From assembly GCA_003483885.1 (NCBI GenBank), contig DMXI01000445.1, positions 1 through 7,980 of the forward strand: a stretch of DNA of 7,980 nt, read 5' to 3'. The notes under the pieces are model-generated. The model was not told the DNA's origin. It did no database searches and was given only the letters and a program-made list of their open reading frames with translations. This document shows, piece after piece, positions 6,352 through 7,980 of this stretch; positions within the stretch are counted from its first letter, which is position 1, and every line of letters starts with the position of its first letter. The translations under genes and the position numbers were made by a program. The stretch is from Microscillaceae bacterium (lineage in GTDB: Bacteria; Bacteroidota; Bacteroidia; Cytophagales; Microscillaceae).

Positions 6352-7656
6352 ATGGCTCTGCTTCACGCAATATCTTTACTTATTGTATTTACAGCATTAT
6401 TTAGTTTTATCAATTATAAATACCTCAAGGTAGCCTCTGCGGTAGGGGTTATGTTGGTGTCTCTGCTATTCTCTATTGGCATTGTAATCATTGGTCATCT
6501 TGCGCCTCAGTTGCTCGCCCAAACTGTACAGACCATTACCAAAATTGATCTTCAAGAAACCTTCATCGAAGTTATATTAAGCTCCTTGTTATTTGCGGGC
6601 ACCATTCATATTGATACTAAAGCACTCCTCAAAGAATCTCAAACCATCCTGATACTGTCGGTCATTGCCTTGATGTTTTCTACGGTGGTGGCTGGTAGCT
6701 TATTACATTTTACCCTTGGGCTGGTGGGCATTCACTTACCTTACATTTATAGCTTACTTTTTGGTGCCTTGATCTCCCCTACCAACAACGTGGTAGTTTC
6801 AGCGGTGATTCGCCAAACCAAACTCTCAAAAAAACTAAAAACCGATATGGAGGGAGAATCTATTTTTAATGATGCCATTGCTATCATCGTTTTTTTGGGG
6901 ATTTCGGAAGTGTTGAGAACTGGTATCGACAATTTTGACTTGAACTACCTGTTTCGCTTGTTTGTAAAAGAAGCCTTGGGAGGCATCGCTTTTGGAGTAT
7001 TGCTTGGCTACCTTGGGTTTCGTTTGCTCAAAGCGGTGCACGTAGACAAGGTAGACTTTCTCATCACGCTGGCCGTCGTCATAGGTGGATATGACCTAGC
7101 CAAAGTTTTAACTATTTCGGCTCCTTTGTCGGTAGTAATGGCCGGGTTGGTCATCAGTGCCTTACGTGATCGGGAAATTCAAATACTGGAAGTAGCCCAT
7201 CAAGACAAGCAAATAGAAGAAGAAATAGAATACCGTAAGCATGTAGACGTGTTCTGGGAACTCATAGATGAAACCCTCAACGCAGTTTTGTTTCTCTTTA
7301 TAGCGTTCGAGATTGTGGCCATTAAACTCAACCTGGATTATATCCTGGCAGGCATCATTGCTATTTTGGTAGTACTGGTAGCCCGTTTTATCTCGGTTAC
7401 GCTGGTTATTCCTTTTACGCGTATCAAAAAACGCCGTTTTCGCGCCATTTCCATTTTTACTTGGGGAGGAATTCGGGGAGGTATTTCGTTGGCACTGGCG
7501 CTCTCTATTGCCGACCAGGCCTCACGCAACATCATCATTACTACTACCTACTTTGTAGTGGTGTTTTCGGTACTTATTCAGGGGCTGACCATTGTATCTT
7601 TTGTCAAAAAAATCAGCCCACATGAAGAAATCATTGAACGCGAGGAAACAAGTTAA
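6352..7656 (+). CDS. CPA1-family cation:proton antiporter (NhaP-like)
   Basis: This 434-residue protein has about 12-13 membrane segments and should exchange Na+ or K+ for H+ across the inner membrane. The core signature is EGESIFNDAIAIIVF at 167-181, whose Glu169, Asn173 and Asp174 correspond to the ion-binding residues of CPA1 transporters; an ND pair rather than DD marks CPA1 and usually electroneutral exchange. The conserved FWELIDETLNAVLFL (301-315), VARF with Arg345, and WGGIRGGISLALALS (371-385) with Arg375 are all present. Length is normal, and there is no large C-terminal regulatory domain beyond about 20 residues. The odd point is TNN at 144-146, where family members normally have TDP. 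A charged cytoplasmic loop at about 271-298 includes EIEYRK. It is the last gene of a plus-strand run, 83 bp after the CPBP gene. Ion specificity cannot be read from sequence. Confidence 0.92.
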   Translation: MALLHAISLLIVFTALFSFINYKYLKVASAVGVMLVSLLFSIGIVIIGHLAPQLLAQTVQTITKIDLQETFIEVILSSLLFAGTIHIDTKALLKESQTILILSVIALMFSTVVAGSLLHFTLGLVGIHLPYIYSLLFGALISPTNNVVVSAVIRQTKLSKKLKTDMEGESIFNDAIAIIVFLGISEVLRTGIDNFDLNYLFRLFVKEALGGIAFGVLLGYLGFRLLKAVHVDKVDFLITLAVVIGGYDLAKVLTISAPLSVVMAGLVISALRDREIQILEVAHQDKQIEEEIEYRKHVDVFWELIDETLNAVLFLFIAFEIVAIKLNLDYILAGIIAILVVLVARFISVTLVIPFTRIKKRRFRAISIFTWGGIRGGISLALALSIADQASRNIIITTTYFVVVFSVLIQGLTIVSFVKKISPHEEIIEREETS

Positions 7657-7660
7657 AAGG

Positions 7661-7690
7661 TCAATTATGAGTTATGAATTGATGAATTAT
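7661..7690 (+). repeat. 30-bp AT-rich direct repeat, copy 1
   Basis: The unit begins TCAATTATGAGTTATGAATT and ends GATGAATTAT. It matches the second copy at 7809-7838 at 28 of 30 positions. It begins 4 bp after the antiporter stop codon. AATTATGAGTTATGAATT-like strings are known as widely scattered intergenic repeats in Bacteroidota, which is from memory. Confidence 0.75.
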
Positions 7691-7702
7691 CTTTTTAATG
7701 GT

Positions 7703-7723
7703 CAGTGATCAGTGGTGAATGGT
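7703..7723 (+). repeat. 7-bp tandem repeat, about three degenerate units
   Basis: CAGTGAT, CAGTGGT and GAATGGT follow each other directly. The first two differ at one position and the third is more diverged. The stretch includes TGATCA. Confidence 0.4.
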
Positions 7724-7752
7724 TAATTTTTTATTGTTCTATTGTTAAATGG

Positions 7753-7852
7753 TTTCGCGATGCGCAGCGGAAGTTATTCGCTTTTTTGCAAATGTGAGAG
7801 TTTGATGATCAATTATGAGTTGTGAATTGATAAATTATATCCGCTTCGCGCC
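7753..7852. repeat. imperfect inverted GC-rich pair (REP-like)
   Basis: GCGCAGCGG at 7762-7770 is the inverse of CCGCTTCGC at 7841-7849 with 8 of 9 positions pairing. About 70 bp of AT-rich DNA, including the second 30-bp copy, lies between. The pair could fold into a hairpin in RNA or single-stranded DNA, but it may simply be two units of one dispersed repeat in opposite orientation. Confidence 0.35.
7809..7838 (+). repeat. 30-bp AT-rich direct repeat, copy 2
   Basis: Second copy of the element at 7661-7690, in the same orientation and 148 bp further on. It differs by A to G at unit position 14 and G to A at unit position 24. It is followed within 2 bp by the first GCTTCGCGCC unit. Confidence 0.75.
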
Positions 7853-7979
7853 CCCTTGTCCCCTGATCCTAAAATCGCTTCGCGCCATTTTTCATTGTAC
7901 GTTTTTCATTTTTAATTCGAAAAACGGCTCTTGTTCCTTTATCCCTGTTCCTTGCCAAGCTTCGCGCCCATTTTTCATT
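7842..7979 (+). repeat. three interspersed GCTTCGCGCC repeats
   Basis: GCTTCGCGCC occurs at 7843-7852, 7877-7886 and 7959-7968. The second and third are each followed by ATTTTTCATT (with one extra C in the third), so the shared unit is about 20 bp. The sharp GC-rich core inside AT-rich DNA sets it apart from its surroundings. Confidence 0.65.
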
Positions 7980-7980
7980 T

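Larger units (their letters stand above)
7657..7980. other. gene-free intergenic repeat mosaic
   Basis: No credible gene, RNA gene or strong terminator is visible in these 324 bp. They are built from short repeated pieces: two copies of a 30-bp AT-rich element, a CAGTG-type tandem stretch, three GCTTCGCGCC units, a related inverted GC-rich unit near 7753-7770, and pyrimidine-rich TTGTCC/TTGTTCC segments. The region runs off the window edge, so its full extent is unknown. Confidence 0.7.

Noticed and set aside
7661..7838. Possible CRISPR array from two 30-bp repeats
   Set aside because: There are only two copies with a 118-bp gap, the repeats are AT-rich without a typical palindrome, and no cas gene is present.

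Overview
The window looks like a stretch of chromosome from a marine or gliding Bacteroidota, most likely a Cytophagales member of the Microscilla type; the genus is inference. The clues are low GC content, a TAnnTTTG-type promoter, an almost complete absence of Shine-Dalgarno sequences, families typical of the phylum (DUF4920, CPGP-type cytochrome lipoproteins, TPR proteins ending in a GAC...KKHC cap, 23-residue leucine-rich repeats), and intergenic DNA made of short dispersed repeats.

Layout. Positions 38-1165 (minus strand) hold two exported TPR proteins, 15 bp apart and clearly related; the upstream one has a cleavable signal peptide and the downstream one is a lipoprotein. A 154-bp divergent region follows and carries the one convincing promoter. 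It leads into three plus-strand genes at 1320-3071: an exported DUF4920 protein, a probable lipid-anchored cytochrome c'-like protein with a CLACH haem site, and a leucine-rich-repeat protein. These are 57 bp apart in both gaps. The LRR gene converges, with a 16-bp gap, on a minus-strand M48 (Ste24-type) membrane zinc protease (3088-4320). Divergent from the protease is a plus-strand run of a DUF547 protein (best start 4474, not the first possible start), a CPBP/Rce1-type membrane protein (5327-6268) and a CPA1-type cation:proton antiporter (6352-7656). The last 324 bp contain no gene and consist of a mosaic of repeats.

How the genes may work together. Most products act in the envelope: two periplasmic or lipid-anchored TPR scaffolds, a possible periplasmic redox or metal pair (DUF4920 plus cytochrome), two unrelated membrane-embedded protease families whose eukaryotic counterparts are the two CAAX proteases, and an ion antiporter. 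No single pathway links them all, and no defence system, mobile element, CRISPR array or RNA gene is visible. The points most worth a second look are the antiporter's Thr-Asn-Asn in place of the usual Thr-Asp-Pro, the DUF4920/cytochrome pairing, the identically spaced cysteine pair in the TPR caps, and the repeat mosaic at the right end.
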